DNA from: JBFMCC01 sp037445635
GTDB lineage: Bacteria; Chloroflexota; Anaerolineae; Anaerolineales; Villigracilaceae
Assembly (NCBI GenBank): GCA_037445635.1
Contig: JBBIKC010000007.1
Span: 1 to 64,000 of the forward strand
Direction of reading: 5' to 3'
Length of the DNA stretch: 64,000 bases
Of the stretch, positions 24,161 through 32,738 are shown piece after piece. The notes beneath the pieces were generated by a model. That model searched no databases. It saw only the letters and a list, made by a program, of their open reading frames with translations, and had not been told where the DNA came from. How positions within the stretch are numbered: the first letter of the stretch is position 1; each line of letters begins with the position of its first letter. The translations under genes were made by a program, and so were the position numbers.

Positions 24161-25201
24161 TCACGACAGTGGATGCCAGACGAGCGAAAATAGAATCGCC
24201 AGCGCGGCAAGAGCCATGCCAATCGCCACGAAAGCGACACTGATTTCCATGACCTCGTGCCGCATCATAAGGCTGATCGGGAGGTTTTGGAAGACATCCT
24301 GCAATTCCCCGGCGCTGGAAGCCGCATAATAGGTCCCGCCGGACATGTCTGCGATCTGGATCAGAGTCGCCTCGTCAATGCCGCGGCGGAAACCGCCAAA
24401 CCCGCCCCCGAATTGCTGGTTGCCGAAGAAGTCCCCTTGGGAGAATTGCGGTGCGCAACTGGAGGGACTTTGATTATTCGCCGTCCCAAACCCGATGGTA
24501 TAGACCCGCAGGCCGCGGGCCACAGCCTGATGTGCGGCTTCGATTGGATCCACACCTGAATTGGTCACCCCGTCGGTCAGCAACACGATGAGGTGCGGGG
24601 CATACTCCCCCTCCGGAACGGGTGCGGAGGAGATATCCGCGTCGCCTGGCGCAACACTCGAATCCACCTCTGCAATCGCATCAATGGATTTCAGGATGGC
24701 CGAACCGACCGCCGTCCGGCGGCCCGGGCTGAGACTTGCAACTGCATCCTCCAACAATTCCTGGTCCGATGTGGGAACCTGAATCAATTCCGCGAACCCG
24801 GCAAACGCGACAATGCCGATCAGGGTGTTCGGGTCTTGGCGCTGGATGAACTCCAGCGCGGCGGCCTTGGCTGCCTCCAGGCGATTGGGGGGAATATCCG
24901 TGGAACACATACTGCGCGAGACATCAATGGCGAGGATGATGACGGTGCGGCCGGCCGGCACGTCCACGCCCGCCACCGGGCGCGCCATTGCGACCATCAG
25001 GCTGGCCAGCGCAAGGATGAATAGCACAAAGGGGAGGTGACGCCTCAGCCACGACTGGCGCGGGATCGCATCGCGCACCAGGGACAGACTGGCGTAGCGC
25101 ACCGCGAACCGGCGGCGCCGTCTCAGCACCCAGATATAGACCGCGATGACCAATGGAATCAAACCCAAAAGAAACAGGAAACCAGGCCAGAGCATATCCA
25201 T
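24161..25201 (-). CDS. VWA-domain membrane protein (BatA/BatB-like)
   Basis: A 346-residue protein with two N-terminal membrane helices (about 5-25 and 55-73), a von Willebrand A domain with an intact MIDAS (Asp93, Ser95, Ser97 in DVSRS; a later LLTDG), and a C-terminal helix (about 315-338). Such proteins work with MoxR ATPases in envelope stress or assembly of metal-dependent complexes. A glycine-rich loop with FGGGFGGFRRG lies in the domain. Last gene of the MoxR operon. Confidence 0.85.
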   Translation of the reverse strand: MDMLWPGFLFLLGLIPLVIAVYIWVLRRRRRFAVRYASLSLVRDAIPRQSWLRRHLPFVLFILALASLMVAMARPVAGVDVPAGRTVIILAIDVSRSMCSTDIPPNRLEAAKAAALEFIQRQDPNTLIGIVAFAGFAELIQVPTSDQELLEDAVASLSPGRRTAVGSAILKSIDAIAEVDSSVAPGDADISSAPVPEGEYAPHLIVLLTDGVTNSGVDPIEAAHQAVARGLRVYTIGFGTANNQSPSSCAPQFSQGDFFGNQQFGGGFGGFRRGIDEATLIQIADMSGGTYYAASSAGELQDVFQNLPISLMMRHEVMEISVAFVAIGMALAALAILFSLVWHPLS

Positions 25202-25236
25202 CTATCACCTCCGATACTTATAAAACGCAGTCGGAT

Positions 25237-26235
25237 TCAGGGTACGCGGCCGAACCACAGGAGCGAAACCATGCCGCCGATGAGGAGCATGAGGATACTC
25301 ACACCCGCGAAAATCGAAGTCACCTCGATCTCTTTGGGCCTGACCACCAACTGCGGCCGGAGCCCATCGTAAACCTCGCGCAGGTCCTCTTCAGTTTGCG
25401 CGTTGTAATACGCCCCATCGGTGAGCATTGCAACCTGCTTCAACAATGCCTCATCGAGTCGGGTATGCACCATGAAACCCTCTACCTCGATGGTTGTCCC
25501 TGCCACACTGCCGATTCCAATCGTGTAGATGCGCACGCCGCGGTCTGCGGCGACCTGCGCCGCGGCAAGCGGATCTGGCGACATGTTGTTCTCACCGTCG
25601 GTGAGCAGGATGATCATGGCGGGCGCATATTGGCCACGCGGTAGCGGCGTTGGAGTGGGAAGCGCGGAGGGCGTGAGCGCTGTGGACGGAGTCTGCGAAC
25701 CATCGGACAAGATGACGCTGAGCGCGGCGAGAATGCCGCTTCCCAGCGATGTGCCGCGCTGAGGCTTCAAGCGGTCAATTGAGGCAAGGACGGCCTCGCG
25801 GTCATCTGTCGGCGCCTGCACAGAGAGGCCTCCATCACTGAAGGCGACGACGCCAATCAATACACTGGGGGGTTGATCCTCCACGAAACCCCGCGCCGCG
25901 GCTTTGGCAGCCTCCATGCGCGTCGGCTGGAGGTCGTCCGCGGCCATGCTGCCGGAGACATCGAAGGCTAGGATCACGGTCCCTTCCACGCGCGGCAGGC
26001 TGAGGGTCGCCTGCGGACGCGCCAGTGCGAGCAAAAGGATCGTCATGCCGGTCAGGAACAGTGTCGCGGGGATGTGCCTCCGCATCCCAATCCGACCTGA
26101 AGTTGAATCCGTTGAAGCGGGGATTCCGAAACTCGCGGCAGCTCTCCGTCTCCTCTGCTGGGCGCGCGCGTACAACAGGCCGAAAAGCGGAACCAGCAAA
26201 AGGGCGAAGAACATGATGGGCCAGCGGAACGACAT
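25237..26235 (-). CDS. VWA-domain membrane protein (BatA-like), paralog of its neighbour
   Basis: A 332-residue protein built like the next gene: helices at about 5-22 and 57-73, a VWA domain with MIDAS Asp92, Ser94, Ser96 and LLTDGENN, and a C-terminal helix (about 303-327). The ATG at 26235 lies 1 nt from the DUF58 stop; the longer frame overlaps DUF58 and was rejected. A Pro/Thr segment (TPTPLPRG) sits inside the VWA domain. Confidence 0.85.
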   Translation of the reverse strand: MSFRWPIMFFALLLVPLFGLLYARAQQRRRRAAASFGIPASTDSTSGRIGMRRHIPATLFLTGMTILLLALARPQATLSLPRVEGTVILAFDVSGSMAADDLQPTRMEAAKAAARGFVEDQPPSVLIGVVAFSDGGLSVQAPTDDREAVLASIDRLKPQRGTSLGSGILAALSVILSDGSQTPSTALTPSALPTPTPLPRGQYAPAMIILLTDGENNMSPDPLAAAQVAADRGVRIYTIGIGSVAGTTIEVEGFMVHTRLDEALLKQVAMLTDGAYYNAQTEEDLREVYDGLRPQLVVRPKEIEVTSIFAGVSILMLLIGGMVSLLWFGRVP

Positions 26236-26236
26236 G

Positions 26237-27130
26237 TCAATTCCTTCGCTGATGCCTGAGGGCCGCGAAACGTACGATGGCACGCACCAGGTCATCGTCG
26301 GTGGAGAGCGCGAGGGCGTCCACGCCCGCGTGTTTGAAGGCCGCATCCAGTTCCGCTTCGCGCCGGCGTGCCGCCTCCTGAAACCGCTGGCGGAACCTCT
26401 TGTCGTGCGTGTCCACATACAACTGCTCGCCCGTCTCGGCATCCTCCATAAGAATCGGGCCGACATCGGGCAATTCCGCTTCGCGCGGATCGTGCAAACG
26501 CACTGCCAGCACCTCGTGCCGCTGGTTGAGCAAACGCAGGGGGCGCTCCCAGCCGGGCGCGCTGATGAAATCCGAAATGATGAAAACCAGCGAGCGGCGT
26601 TTGATGGCGTTCAGGCCGCCCTGGAACAGCGGCGTCAGATCCGTGAACGGAGCGCGCGGTAACTGCGGCTGTTTGAGCAGATCGTTGACGAGGCGCAGGA
26701 CATGCAACCGCCCGCTTCGGGCCGGGACCGTGTGCTGGATTCGGCTCCCGTAGAAGATCGCCCCGACGCGGTTCCCGTGCCGCGTCAACAGCCGCGCCAG
26801 CACCGCGACAAAATCGATCAGCATTGTGCGCTTGAGATTCTGCATACTGCCGAAGTCCACCGAGGGACTCAGGTCGAGCAGGAACCACGCGGTGATCTCG
26901 CGGTCTTCCAGATATTGCCGCACGTATGGTGAGTCCATCCGCGCTGTGACGTTCCAGTCAATGTAGCGTATATCGTCCCCGGCCTGGTACTCGCGCAGGT
27001 CGGCAAAGTCCACCCCGTAACCGTAAAAGAGGGTGCGATAGTCACCCTGCAGGAGGCCATCCAATCGGCGGACAACCTGCCAATCGAGACGCTGGAGGAT
27101 ACGTTCAGGCGTTGATACGGTCATCGGCAT
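26237..27130 (-). CDS. DUF58 family protein
   Basis: A 297-residue cytosolic protein with the DUF58 signature GVDFADLREYQAGDDIRYIDW near residue 40, followed by YLEDREITAWFLLDLSPS. This is a degenerate VWA-like domain. DUF58 proteins are partners of MoxR ATPases. It overlaps the MoxR gene by 26 nt, with a second possible ATG two codons later, and abuts the first VWA gene. Confidence 0.88.
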   Translation of the reverse strand: MPMTVSTPERILQRLDWQVVRRLDGLLQGDYRTLFYGYGVDFADLREYQAGDDIRYIDWNVTARMDSPYVRQYLEDREITAWFLLDLSPSVDFGSMQNLKRTMLIDFVAVLARLLTRHGNRVGAIFYGSRIQHTVPARSGRLHVLRLVNDLLKQPQLPRAPFTDLTPLFQGGLNAIKRRSLVFIISDFISAPGWERPLRLLNQRHEVLAVRLHDPREAELPDVGPILMEDAETGEQLYVDTHDKRFRQRFQEAARRREAELDAAFKHAGVDALALSTDDDLVRAIVRFAALRHQRRN

Positions 27131-28121
27131 GTTCGCGCAAAGGCACGACGGGAATCGGAATACGGTCGAGAATTTTCGTCAGGATATCGTCACTGCTCAC
27201 ATTGTCCGAGAGTGCCTCGTAGGAGAGCACGAGGCGGTGGCGCATGACATCGAGCGCCATGTCCAGCACATCCTGCGGTAGCGCGTAATTGCGTCCGCGC
27301 ACAAAGGCCAGCACCCGCGCCGTGAGAATGAGATTGATCGAAGCGCGCGGACTGGCGCCGAACATGATGTAAGGCTCCAGTTCCTTGAGGCCAAAATCCT
27401 TCGGCTGACGCGTGGCGGTGACCATCCGCACGGCGTACTCGATAAGCGCCGGGTCAATGTAAACTTTGTCTGCCTCTTTTTGCAATTCGAGCAACTGGTC
27501 TGTGGTCAGCACTTTCTGCACACCTTGCAACGCGCCCGTCATCCGCTCGACGATGACGAATTCCTCCGTCGTAGTGGGATAGCCGACCAGCACCTTGAGC
27601 ATGAAGCGGTCCACCTGCGCCTCGGGCAGGGCATACGTACCCTCGGTCTCAATGGGATTCTGCGTGGCGAGCACGAGGAAAGGATTGGGCACCTTATGTG
27701 TTTCGCGGCCGATCGTCACCTGGCGTTCCTGCATGACCTCGAGCAATGCGCTCTGCACTTTGGCCGGTGCGCGGTTGATTTCATCCGCAAGCAGCAGGTT
27801 AGTAAAGACAGGGCCAAGTGAAGTATTGAACTCACCCGTCTTCTGGTTGTAGATGCGCGTTCCAATCAGGTCCGCGGGGACCAGGTCGGGCGTGAACTGG
27901 ATGCGTTTGAATTCGCCGCCGATTGTCTCGGCCAGGGTTTTGATGGCCATGGTCTTCGCCAGCCCCGGCACACCCTCGACGAGGATGTGTCCGCGCGCCA
28001 GCAGGGCGACGACCAGCCGCTCAAGCAGGTGGTCCTGTCCCACAATCACCTTCTTGACTTCATACAGCACACGCTCCATGGGCAGTCGGTTTTTATCTTC
28101 AGAGTTCATATTTCGAGCCAT
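27105..28121 (-). CDS. MoxR-family AAA+ ATPase
   Basis: A 338-residue AAA+ ATPase. The Walker A is the MoxR form GVPGLAKT (50-57), Walker B is LLADEINRAP (Asp113, Glu114), and ASPRAS with later conserved arginines provides sensor 2 and arginine-finger functions. MoxR proteins act as chaperones loading cofactors or assembling complexes with VWA partners, which follow here. It is preceded by a membrane-bound protease gene 36 nt upstream. Confidence 0.92.
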   Translation of the reverse strand: MARNMNSEDKNRLPMERVLYEVKKVIVGQDHLLERLVVALLARGHILVEGVPGLAKTMAIKTLAETIGGEFKRIQFTPDLVPADLIGTRIYNQKTGEFNTSLGPVFTNLLLADEINRAPAKVQSALLEVMQERQVTIGRETHKVPNPFLVLATQNPIETEGTYALPEAQVDRFMLKVLVGYPTTTEEFVIVERMTGALQGVQKVLTTDQLLELQKEADKVYIDPALIEYAVRMVTATRQPKDFGLKELEPYIMFGASPRASINLILTARVLAFVRGRNYALPQDVLDMALDVMRHRLVLSYEALSDNVSSDDILTKILDRIPIPVVPLREHADDRINA

Positions 28122-28156
28122 CGTTAAACTCCTTTAAACGAGAGTATGCACAACAG

Positions 28157-28984
28157 TTAATATGGCGGTGAACCCATGCCAGAGACCGCCACATTGATCG
28201 GCACGGCGAACCCAATGCCCACGAAGAAACTCTCCTCGGTCGGGTTGACGATGCCTGTGACGATTCCAATCACGTGGCCGTCGCGGTTGAGCAGGGGTCC
28301 GCCCGAATTGCCGGGATTGACGGCCGCATCCACCTGGATCAGGCCAAAGATTCTCCGGTCACTCCCGGCAGGCTGGAAGGAACGGTCGAAGCCGGAGATG
28401 ACGCCCGAACTCATCGAACTGTACAGGCCAAAGGGATTGCCAACAACGTAAGCCTCGTCTCCCACCCGCGCCGCATTCGGGTTTCCCAGCACGGCGGGCA
28501 CGAGCACCGACGGAAGTTGCTCCGGGAACAACACCGCGATATCGTTCTCCGGTTGTGCGAACAAGATCTGCGCCTTTGATTGTGTCCCATCGGCATACGT
28601 GATGAGGATTTCCGATGCGCCCGCCACAACATGCAGGCTCGTGAGGATGTCGCCCTGCTGGTCCACGATCACGCCGCTCCCCAGACCCTCGCCCGTTTCC
28701 CCGTCCTCGCCTTGGGTCCGCGTTTCGATCAGGACGAGCGAGGGCTGAATCACCTGATAGACACGCGAGGAAAAGGCAGGCGGCGGCGTAGCAGATCCCA
28801 ATGCCTGAGCAACGGCATCATTCACTTCGCGCGTGGTCAGTTGATGAGGAGCGGGAAAAATCAGGTTATAAATCCAAAGCGCCATGAGCGCGGCAAATAC
28901 CCCCAAAGTAAACGACAATGTGCGTCGCGCTCTCCCCCATAAACGCTGCAAACGGTCTCGCCATGCAACAGTCTGTTCGTCCAT
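28157..28984 (-). CDS. membrane-anchored trypsin-like serine protease (S1C, HtrA-like, no PDZ)
   Basis: A 275-residue protease. A single N-terminal helix (about 21-43) anchors it. The catalytic triad is His118 (TSLHVV), Asp148 (ENDIAVL) and Ser227 (NPGNSGGPL). Unlike DegP/DegS it has no PDZ domain; the protein ends just after the protease fold. It is the first gene of the MoxR-DUF58-VWA operon, so it may process envelope proteins handled by that complex. Confidence 0.88.
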   Translation of the reverse strand: MDEQTVAWRDRLQRLWGRARRTLSFTLGVFAALMALWIYNLIFPAPHQLTTREVNDAVAQALGSATPPPAFSSRVYQVIQPSLVLIETRTQGEDGETGEGLGSGVIVDQQGDILTSLHVVAGASEILITYADGTQSKAQILFAQPENDIAVLFPEQLPSVLVPAVLGNPNAARVGDEAYVVGNPFGLYSSMSSGVISGFDRSFQPAGSDRRIFGLIQVDAAVNPGNSGGPLLNRDGHVIGIVTGIVNPTEESFFVGIGFAVPINVAVSGMGSPPY

Positions 28985-29455
28985 GCACTCTCCGTCTATT
29001 TACCCGACAGACAAACCAATAATCCTCAGCAGACAGGTGGAAAAACTTATAGGGTAGATATTGCAACTATATGGCTTCTTTCTTAGAGCAATATGAGAAA
29101 AATTGGGGGAATTTCTGTCCTTCGCGTCTTGAAAACCAAGGGGAAGATTTCACTACGGAGTCGGAAATCACGGCGGCATCAATTACATTCCAGAGCTGGC
29201 ACCATGGAGACCGCAAATTCGATGCTTCCACATGTTCAAAGTGTCCGATCATGCTCCGATCCCATCAAGGAATCCAGGCCAAACAACATGCCAGACAAGA
29301 GAAACTGCCGGGTAAAGCATTCGAAATAATTACAATGCTTCAGATTCGGGTGTAAGAGCCTGTCCCTGAATTTTCAGCAACACGCCGTCCAATTCCAAAA
29401 TCCTCAGGTACAATGTCGCTATCATCTTCAACCCTATGGAGATTGCATATAAAAC
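28985..29455. other. 470-bp intergenic region with a doubtful small ORF
   Basis: Between the divergent protease and cytochrome c genes. It must hold both promoters; a TACAAT near 29409 could be the -10 of the cytochrome gene. A 94-codon frame at 29071-29355 (+) has no ribosome site and no recognisable domain, and it is not called as a gene. No other structure was seen. Confidence 0.4.
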
Positions 29456-29854
29456 ATGAAGAAACGAATAGTATTGTTCCTCATCCTGACAGTGATGAGC
29501 CTGACAGCCTGCGGCGGGGGCGGCACGGAGACGGTCACCATACCGGCAACTGTCCCTGCCGAATACGCCGGTCAGACCATCCCCCCCGGAACGGACGCCG
29601 CGGCCGGCGCGGCCATCTTCAGGACCAACTGCGAGTCCTGTCACGGACCCCAGGGCCATGGCGACGGTCCTGTTGGCGCGGCGCTCGACCCCGCGCCAAA
29701 GGATCTCGCAGAGTTACAATCGTCCGTGGGTGACGATTATCTATTCTGGCGCATTGCCACCGGCAAAGAAGGTACCTCCATGGTCCCTTGGAAAGGCGTG
29801 TTCACCGACGAGCAGATCTGGCAGGTCGTTGCATTCATCCGCACGTTAAAGTAA
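29456..29854 (+). CDS. cytochrome c lipoprotein
   Basis: A 132-residue monoheme class I cytochrome c with a lipoprotein signal (LTAC, Cys19). Heme is bound by Cys59, Cys62 and His63 (CESCH), with Met109 (TSMVPW) as probable sixth ligand. The fold is the small cytochrome c/cbb3-like type with a final AFIRTLK helix. It is anchored outside the membrane and would carry electrons in respiration. It stands alone and ends at a strong bidirectional terminator. Confidence 0.9.
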   Translation: MKKRIVLFLILTVMSLTACGGGGTETVTIPATVPAEYAGQTIPPGTDAAAGAAIFRTNCESCHGPQGHGDGPVGAALDPAPKDLAELQSSVGDDYLFWRIATGKEGTSMVPWKGVFTDEQIWQVVAFIRTLK

Positions 29855-29904
29855 TCACAGAGGATCGGGACGTATTTTCCGGCATAACTTGTGCGACAAA
29901 CACA

Positions 29905-29932
29905 AACGGGACGGTCAGGTGACCGTCCCGTT
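29905..29932. terminator. bidirectional intrinsic terminator
   Basis: A near-perfect 28-nt palindrome (AACGGGACGGTCA with TGACCGTCCCGTT, 2-nt loop) separates the convergent cytochrome c and kinase genes. T-rich tracts flank it on both sides (TTCTTGTTGTTG on the right; TTGTGTTTGT read on the minus strand). Confidence 0.85.
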
Positions 29933-29955
29933 CTTGTTGTTGTCAGGGAACACGG

Positions 29956-31635
29956 CTACGGAAGATACACGCAGTTCCCACTGTTGGCCTGTACCGAATG
30001 GTTCGAGTTGGCAACCAGGGCGCACATTTGCGTGGCCGCGCTCGGACGGTCCGACACGCGATACCCGGTGAACGGCCGCGGGCCGCCATACAGAATCCAC
30101 GGCCCCGATCCCGGCACACCCGCGTTTTCGGGAGAAACCGTGTTGAAGAAGAAGTGAATATGCATTCCCGGCAGTGCCTCCGTAAATCCGAAGGTCTCAT
30201 ATTCGACCACATAGCGGTTCTGAGAATCGACGGTAATTGCATTGATGCGGACGAAAGGCCCGGCTGGCACAGTTGCGGTGGGAGTAGCGGTATCAGTGGG
30301 CGTAACTTCCACAGTTGGCGTCTCCTCGACCCCTGCCGTCGCGGTCGGCAGTACAAATTCGGTGGGCGTGTCCACAACTGCTACAATGGGCGCCTCGGTC
30401 GCGCCTGCGGAATCGCCGCCAAACAATTGGCTGACCAGAAAAATCCCGCCGGTCAGCAGGCAGGCAGCACCCACGATCCCTCCAATGATCATCGGCAGGG
30501 CCACTGATGATTTGGGCCGCGCGGATGCAGTCGAAGCGGGAGCGGAAGGCGCAGGCACCGGCCTCGCTGCCGTGCCAGACCCCGTCATTGGTGCGCTTTC
30601 GACCACGGTCCCCTGCGGACCCGTCGAACCGGTGGAACGCGTCCCTGGCGAGGGGACCGCCGATTCCTCGACCATAGTGGAACCGGGCGGAATTACAGAT
30701 TCCTCGACCATGGTGGAACCGGGCGGAATCACAGACTCCTCGACCATCGTCGCCCCGGGCGGGATCGCCGCGCGGGCGACGCCGGTCTTCACCCGTCCCA
30801 GCAGGTTGCGTAACGCGGCGCCCATCTGAGCGGCGGTCTGGTAACGCTCATTCGGGTCCTTAGCCAGCGCCTTGTTGATCACCGCCACGAGTTCATCGGG
30901 AACGTCGGGGTTGAGCTTCCTCGGATCCGGCACGGGGTCATTGATGTGCATCATCATCAGGGTCATGGCCGAATCGGCGTCGAAGGGCGGCTGGCCGCTG
31001 ACCAGTTCGAACAACGTCACACCCAAGGAATAGATGTCGGTGCGGCGGTCGGGCTGTTCGCCTTTGATCTGCTCGGGCGACATGTACATGGCCGTCCCCA
31101 CCACCGCGCCGGTGGCGGTGTGCCGTTGACCGCCGACGATCTTGGCAATGCCAAAGTCCATCAGGATGACCTGCCCCATGGTGTTGAGCATCAAGTTCGC
31201 GGGCTTGATGTCCCGATGGATCATTCCCCGCTGATGGGCATAGTCCACCGCATCGCAGGCATTGGCGATATATTCGATCGCGCTCGTGACCGACAGCCGC
31301 CGCCCGCTCTGATTGAGGCGCTTGAGGTGATCTTGTATGGTTTCACCCGGTACGAATTCCAGGACCATGTAATAGACATCGTCGTCCCGGTTGAAATCAT
31401 AGACCTGAATGATGTTGGGATGACGCAGTTGGGCAACCGCCGTGGCCTCTTCCTCGAAGCGTTTGACGAAATCGGGGTCATTGGACAGATGGGTGTGGAT
31501 CATCTTGATCGCCACTACCCGCTTCAGGTTGGGATCGGTGGCCTTGTACACCGCCGACATACCGCCCTGGCCCAGCAATTCTTCAATGACGTAACGATTG
31601 CTCAGAGTTTTTCCAATCCATTTCGGTTTTGCCAT
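29956..31635 (-). CDS. transmembrane Ser/Thr protein kinase (PknB-like)
   Basis: A 559-residue Hanks-type kinase. The catalytic domain (about 12-270) has GQGGMSAVYKA, the ATP-binding Lys in VAIKMI, HRDIKPANLML and DFGIAK. A juxtamembrane linker holds three near-identical 12-residue units containing TMVEES. One membrane helix (about 375-397) leads to a Thr/Pro-rich stalk and a small extracellular beta-domain with two cysteines. The start at 31635 has GGAGA upstream. It lies downstream of an FHA-ABC transporter and a lipoprotein, its probable substrates or partners, like PknF and Rv1747 in mycobacteria. Confidence 0.9.
   Translation of the reverse strand: MAKPKWIGKTLSNRYVIEELLGQGGMSAVYKATDPNLKRVVAIKMIHTHLSNDPDFVKRFEEEATAVAQLRHPNIIQVYDFNRDDDVYYMVLEFVPGETIQDHLKRLNQSGRRLSVTSAIEYIANACDAVDYAHQRGMIHRDIKPANLMLNTMGQVILMDFGIAKIVGGQRHTATGAVVGTAMYMSPEQIKGEQPDRRTDIYSLGVTLFELVSGQPPFDADSAMTLMMMHINDPVPDPRKLNPDVPDELVAVINKALAKDPNERYQTAAQMGAALRNLLGRVKTGVARAAIPPGATMVEESVIPPGSTMVEESVIPPGSTMVEESAVPSPGTRSTGSTGPQGTVVESAPMTGSGTAARPVPAPSAPASTASARPKSSVALPMIIGGIVGAACLLTGGIFLVSQLFGGDSAGATEAPIVAVVDTPTEFVLPTATAGVEETPTVEVTPTDTATPTATVPAGPFVRINAITVDSQNRYVVEYETFGFTEALPGMHIHFFFNTVSPENAGVPGSGPWILYGGPRPFTGYRVSDRPSAATQMCALVANSNHSVQANSGNCVYLP
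30662..30769 (-). repeat. three 36-bp tandem repeats in the kinase linker
   Basis: Three consecutive 36-bp units (30662-30697, 30698-30733, 30734-30769) encode copies of a TMVEES-VIPPG peptide; the third (upstream in the gene) is more diverged. A fourth degenerate TVVES occurs nearby. Thr followed by an acidic residue at +3 suits FHA recognition after phosphorylation. Confidence 0.85.
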
Positions 31636-31722
31636 ATTTTCTCCAAAAGTTGCTCGATTTTTCCGCAAACCCGGCCGCCGCTCGCGCCAGAAGGGTCGGT
31701 TCGGGATATATCCCTGCGGCTC

Positions 31723-32736
31723 TTATTCGATCAGCCACAACCAGGTGTTATTGAACTCGCAATGAGAACGTCCCGATTCACTCAATACAACTAAAGCGAT
31801 GAAACCGCGCTCGAAGACGGTGTTCGCGTTGGCAGCATCACGCTGGCGGGCGCGATAATCGGCCTCCATTTGCTCCACCACTTCGTTATATTCTTTCAAC
31901 TGTTTCTGATATTCGGTCATCGCCTGAACGTCGGACTGGTTGGCCGGTTTCTGCGGTTCGGTCGGGAGGGATGGCAGGGGAGGCGGCGAGCTGACATCGA
32001 TTTCCCCGATCTTTGTGCCATTTGTATAGATCGTGAAAATAGTGCCCCGAGCCACCACGGTTAGACGGTTCGTAACGCGATTGCCCCATACGAAGTTCGG
32101 ATCCTTTCCGTACGCATAAATGTCCCGGCCGGAGACGACATCGCCCTCCGACATGATGGCAAACAGGAGATGCCCGCTGGCTCCCCGCGTGAGGACGGCC
32201 ATGTACTGGTCCAGGGAATCCTCGTTCCCATTCGAACGCAGCACGAAGCCGCAACCGGATGTGCCGTATTGAGTGTCCCAATAGAGATCGCCTGACACGA
32301 CAAAATCCTGCGCCACGGTGGCGATGAAATAATTGACGTAGTCGTACGACATGTAACCCGATACGTCGAGAGACACCGGCGGATGGATCCATCCGACCCG
32401 CCCGGCCGCGGGATCGACGCCGTATTTGGGCAGTTCTGCCAGGATGGGCGCGGAAGCGGTGGCCGTCGCGGCTTTGGCTTCGTCGCTCAAGGCGGCCTCA
32501 GCCGCCCGCGTCGCGGCAACGGCCTCGCCGTAGGCGGTCGCCTCCGCCTGCGCAGTTTCGACAGCCGCATTCGGATTTTGATTCAGGGATGCCTGGTAGG
32601 TGGCCGTTTCCCGAATCACCGCGCTGATTGCCTCGAGGGTAGATTCTCTCGCGCTATCGCCGCCTCCCGTGCCGCAGGCGCTCAATATGCCGACGATCAC
32701 CAGGAGGAGCATGATCCATTGGAATCTCTGCTTCAT
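31723..32736 (-). CDS. lipoprotein with a jelly-roll-like domain, unknown function
   Basis: A 337-residue exported lipoprotein (LSAC). After a helical, Ala/Glu-rich coiled region (about 25-100) there is a beta-rich domain (about 110-255: GYMSYDYVNYFIATVAQDF, YWDTQYGTSGCGFVLR, DQYMAVLT) resembling LamG/DUF1080-type laminin-like folds, then a charged helical tail. The start at 32736 lies 3 nt from the upstream transporter stop; the longer frame runs back into that gene and was rejected. Part of the FHA-ABC to kinase operon. Confidence 0.75.
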   Translation of the reverse strand: MKQRFQWIMLLLVIVGILSACGTGGGDSARESTLEAISAVIRETATYQASLNQNPNAAVETAQAEATAYGEAVAATRAAEAALSDEAKAATATASAPILAELPKYGVDPAAGRVGWIHPPVSLDVSGYMSYDYVNYFIATVAQDFVVSGDLYWDTQYGTSGCGFVLRSNGNEDSLDQYMAVLTRGASGHLLFAIMSEGDVVSGRDIYAYGKDPNFVWGNRVTNRLTVVARGTIFTIYTNGTKIGEIDVSSPPPLPSLPTEPQKPANQSDVQAMTEYQKQLKEYNEVVEQMEADYRARQRDAANANTVFERGFIALVVLSESGRSHCEFNNTWLWLIE

Positions 32737-32738
32737 CC

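Noticed and set aside
29071..29355. A 94-codon + strand frame before the cytochrome c gene
   Set aside because: No ribosome site, no domain, and non-coding-like composition; kept only as a note in the gap.
30662..30769. A CRISPR-like array
   Set aside because: The three 36-bp units are contiguous, in frame and coding; there are no spacers.
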